From Syngnathus acus (lineage: Eukaryota > Chordata > Actinopteri > Syngnathiformes > Syngnathidae), in NCBI RefSeq assembly GCF_901709675.1, contig NC_051087.1, positions 7,528,884 to 7,592,883 of the forward strand: DNA of 64,000 nt. Reading direction: 5' to 3'. Position 1 is the stretch's first letter. Each line of letters starts with the position of its first letter. Shown one piece after another: positions 61,074-64,000 of this stretch. The translations under genes and the position numbers were made by a program. The notes under the pieces are model-generated. The model worked only from the letters and a program-made list of their open reading frames with translations, made no database searches and was not told where the DNA came from.

Positions 61074-63096
61074 ATGTCGGTAGACAAACAGGTGAGCTCA
61101 ATTCACTTTATTAACCCTTCGTTTGCTGCTTGAAACATTTTCACTGGTGTCACGTTTAGGACCACGCTTTGCTTCGGAAAGCTTCACTGCAGCACACGTT
61201 GACATTGTCGGCTTCCAATTGTGACTCTTTTATATTGCAGTCGAAGTGTAATGTCTTGTTCGTATGCCGCAGACCGCTGCTGCTCGAGTGGCCCAGCTGC
61301 CCCTGGTACGCTCTGCCTACGCCAGGCTGTCGGTGTTGTACACGGATACCAAAAGCAGCGACGCCAGACTGAAACGTGTTTGTGAGGGCCTGGAGAGCAG
61401 CGTGACCGTGTTGGGTTCGACGGCTATTCGCCGAGTGTCACCAGTCATCTCTAAGCTGAAACCGCAAGGTGTGTGAATCAAAAGAAAAGTTGTTGTTTTT
61501 TAACAAAAGAACAAAGTAAATAAAATACGGACATAAACAAAGAAAACACAAACGGACTCATTTGCAAACGTACATAGTGACCGTACTTAGAAGAAAATCG
61601 AATTCAGCATTATTGCAAGCAAATTTCAACAGCTCGTTTAAAGGGCAAGACAACATAATTCAATGCAATTCTGTTAGCTGCTAAATTTGTCTGATTTTGG
61701 TTTATAGTGAGTCATAGGTTATTGTCGGTCTGGTTTAGTCTGTTTGCATTTGGAAGAGAAACTAGAGATCTAGGCAAGTGGTTGATGCCCTCCTACTGTC
61801 TATTTTCATAGTTTCCTTTGCCAATGATGTTGCTTGCAAAAGTCTGGATTGGTTAGAGGCAACCTTCCCTGTGCTGCACACACCCACTGACCAGGTTAGG
61901 CATTCAATATTTCTTTTTGATGAGGTCTCTGAGCATTTTAACTAATACTGTCTTATTTACCCCCCTCTCCCCCCATTTAGAATGTGTTAAAATAATGTCC
62001 TACTTTGATGTTTGTGTCCCAGCTTGTGGATGATGTTAGGATTAAGGTGCTGGAGGTGCAGGATGCGGTGACCATTGTGGCACATGGAACTGTGGACTGT
62101 GTGCAGCATGCAGTGTCAGGTATCATGGTGAGGGTGCAGCAACCAGATGAGACGCTGGTGGGAAGAGCTGTCACTGCGTCCAGCATGGGACTGACTTCTG
62201 CACTGAATGTATCTGAAGCTCTGGTGAATCGTATGCTACCACCTCCAGCGGAAGACAAAAGTAGGTGGCTGAGTGGGTAGGAATCAAAATATACTCTATT
62301 GTGGCTTGATACTAAACAGAAATGTAATTTATGCTGATTTTATAGAAGAGGTCGTCTTAGTTGAAGGTTCTAATGCAGCTGCGTACGAGAGGAAGTACTC
62401 GGTGCGGCTGATGACACTTTCCATCACGCTGTGCAGGAGAACTATCCAGCTGGCCGGAGCCAAGATGCATTCTGCTCAGGTCTTTACTTTGGTTTACCAT
62501 CAAAAAATGTACAGGGTTTTATGGAGGCAAAAGACATTCTCCATAAACACAATAATGCTGTTTTTTGCTTAGTATTGTAGTTGTGTAGAATAGCACTGCA
62601 CTCTACACATATTACTTGATTTGCTATGTGTACTTATGAACAACTCAATCGTATTAGCATATAAACATGATGTCCACAAAATGTCAAAAAAGCATGTTTC
62701 TTCTGCTAAGGAGAGAACTACCATATTTTCTTTAATTTGCAGATCATGGAGGCTCTTTCCACATCTTCAGGTCAGCGTCGTATCTTGCAGTCAAGCTGGC
62801 TGGCCCTGACATGGAGTTTGGAGCAGCTCCCATTAAATCTACAGCAACAGATAGTGTCAGCATTCTTCTACTTCACAGAAATGTACAACTTAAGAGTCAC
62901 CCAACAGAGCGGCTCCAACCAAGATAGTGTGCGCAACAGTGCAGCCGCACCACCAGAGGCAAGTCTAACTCCACTTGGGGGCAGCAGGAATAGTCCCCAG
63001 CCAAATTCTAACTGGCGAGCGAGGAGACCCGCCAGCATGTCTGTGATTGAGAGCCGACTGAGCTCATCAGGAAAAGGAGTGGGCATCGTTGACTGA
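61074..63096 (+). CDS. Perilipin-family lipid-droplet protein, short form (340 aa)
   Basis: This is a coat protein of cytosolic lipid droplets. Exons: 61074-61091 (MSVDKQ), 61273-61468, 61812-61894, 62023-62260, 62346-62479 and 62743-63096, all in phase. The N-terminal PAT domain is clear (RVAQLPLVRSAYARLSVLY; SPVISKLKPQ; ANDVACKSLDWLEATFPVL). It is followed by an amphipathic, 11-mer-like region (VLEVQDAVTIVAHGTVDCVQ) and a shortened C-terminal part (YFTEMYNLRV) with a Ser/Asn/Pro-rich tail. Being next to rps6 fits PLIN2 in human 9p. The short length and divergence would also suit the fish-specific perilipin 6, so no symbol is given. Poly(A) signal at 63130-63135. Confidence 0.88.
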
Positions 63097-63129
63097 TTTC
63101 ACTGAGTGGTTGGTGTACAAGTTTATGTA

Positions 63130-63135
63130 AATAAA
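63130..63135 (+). terminator. Poly(A) signal of the perilipin gene
   Basis: AATAAA starts 34 bases after the TGA stop. Confidence 0.75.
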
Positions 63136-63338
63136 GGCAATTTAAAATTGAGCAACTTGTTATTTTCAAGAGCAGCAAAAAAAAAAATACATTTGACTTG
63201 CACTTGACAAAATAATTTTATAAGTTTGGTAACCTCAATTAACACGGGTGCTAATTAGCTTTATTGATGTAAGTCGAGAGCGGCCTCGCAAGTCACTAAT
63301 TTAATAGACCCACACCAACAGATTCGGAACTGCTAAAC

Positions 63339-63414
63339 CAGGGGTGTGAAACTCATTTTTATAGTTTTCTTCTGAGGGCCATTATGACCTGCAGGCCAGA
63401 TCTTGACACCCCTG
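63339..63414. mobile_element. Miniature hAT element, 76 bp
   Basis: Starts CAGGGGTGTGAAACTC and ends TTGACACCCCTG. Flanked by perfect 8-bp target duplications TGCTAAAC (63331-63338 and 63415-63422). An internally deleted relative of the 20189 element that keeps only the ends and 'GAGGGCCATTATGAC'. Confidence 0.92.
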
Positions 63415-63479
63415 TGCTAAACTATTAAGTCCACATCCCCTTTTAGAGCATTTATCTTTGTCATGTAGTTTAAAGTATG

Positions 63480-63607
63480 TACTGTATTTTCCACATCATA
63501 AGGCACTTTGGGTTAAAAGAAGGTGCACCTTATTAAATAGCGTTCCTCTGGGTTTTTGATCAAATTAAAGGCTTTAAAGTGTGCCTTATGGTGTGGAAAA
63601 TACAGTA
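63480..63607. mobile_element. Palindromic MITE-like element, 128 bp
   Basis: The left end TACTGTATTTTCCACATCAT is the near-perfect reverse complement of the right end (ATGGTGTGGAAAATACAGTA), with about 27-base arms (...AAGGCAC / GTGCCTT...). No target duplication was clear. It looks like a hAT-type miniature element. Confidence 0.7.
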
Positions 63608-63676
63608 TTCAACAATTGAAATTATGCTCTGAAACAGTTGCCTTTAGACCAAACATTACTTTATTTGACTTTGAGT

Positions 63677-63772
63677 TCACTTTTGGCTAGACTCTGATTT
63701 GGATGTGGATGCCCTGAGAGAAGAAAGGCGGCGCCTCTTGGCGATCTGTTCTTGGCGCTTCTCTTTGGCCTC
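63677..63772 (-). CDS. rps6: Ribosomal protein S6, last coding exon
   Basis: This encodes the C-terminal tail of the 40S subunit protein eS6. After a CCAG acceptor (63774-63773) the 31 codons read [15 protein letters not shown], then [16 protein letters not shown] and TGA. They hold the cluster of serines phosphorylated by S6 kinase ([10 protein letters not shown]) and match the vertebrate C-terminus as I know it. A minus-strand AATAAA (63665-63660) starts only about 12 bases after the stop. The upstream exons lie beyond the right edge. Confidence 0.95.
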   Translation of the reverse strand, partial: EAKEKRQEQIAKRRRLSSLRASTSKSESSQK

Positions 63773-64000
63773 CTGGTGAGAAGAAAACACAAGTCAATTA
63801 AACGTCTCACAATAGAGTGGGAACTTTTATACAGCATCAAAATGTGAAGCACTAAAACGGCTCCATCACAGGACACAACTGTGCCAAAACGACATGTTTG
63901 CATACTGCACAGAATGCATGTCTGAGTATGAATGACATTGGTTGTAAAAAAGTATTTAATCACACTATTCTTATTGGTTGTAATTAAAAAGTAAATAAGG

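Overview
This window is nuclear DNA from a teleost fish, most likely a percomorph with a compact genome. The evidence is spliced genes with short GT-AG introns, a block of secretory calcium-binding phosphoprotein (SCPP) genes next to sparcl1, fish-type hAT miniature elements, an L2-like LINE tail and tRNA-like SINE fragments. Nothing bacterial, viral-genomic or CRISPR-like was seen. Exon limits below were placed by hand from splice signals, reading phase and recognised protein families.

Layout. 1-2 kb: first coding exon of a tachykinin NK3-type receptor (minus; the rest lies off the left edge). 2-10 kb: gene-poor. 10.2-14 kb: cyclic nucleotide-gated channel alpha subunit (minus). 15.2-17.4 kb: an intact Ala/Pro/Glu-rich SCPP gene (minus) with TATA box, signal peptide and phase-0 exons. 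17.5-28 kb: mostly non-coding; holds a hAT element with 8-bp target duplications, a very small candidate secreted Ser/Glu-rich gene (23.35-23.6 kb, minus) and weak SCPP-like traces. 28.1-28.65 kb: an unidentified open frame broken by a nonsense codon and a frameshift. 29.5-33.1 kb: complete sparcl1 (minus), the gene from which SCPP genes are thought to derive. 33.1-38.7 kb: non-coding, with a probable solo LTR and a second hAT copy. 38.8-42.9 kb: acidic SCPP gene (scpp1-like, plus; 787 codons, nearly all Ser/Asp/Glu in its last exon).

43.1-43.5 kb: two identical tRNA-Ile(AAT) genes and a third, decayed copy. 44.2-47.0 kb: aptx (minus), head-to-head with dnaja1 (47.1-52.5 kb, plus). 54.7-59.9 kb: smu1 (minus). 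61.0-63.1 kb: a short perilipin-family gene (plus). 63.68-63.77 kb: last exon of rps6 (minus).

How the parts relate. The left half is a mineralised-tissue/secreted phosphoprotein block (sparcl1 plus SCPPs) beside two membrane signalling genes. The right half is a housekeeping block (DNA end repair, Hsp40 chaperone, splicing factor, lipid-droplet coat, ribosomal protein) whose order resembles human 9p, while the SPARCL1/SCPP and TACR3 genes are on human 4q. The most unusual items are the tiny 49-codon secreted gene, the tandemly duplicated exon modules in the acidic SCPP gene, in-frame splice-donor-like motifs in that gene's giant exon, and a probable GC-AG intron in sparcl1.
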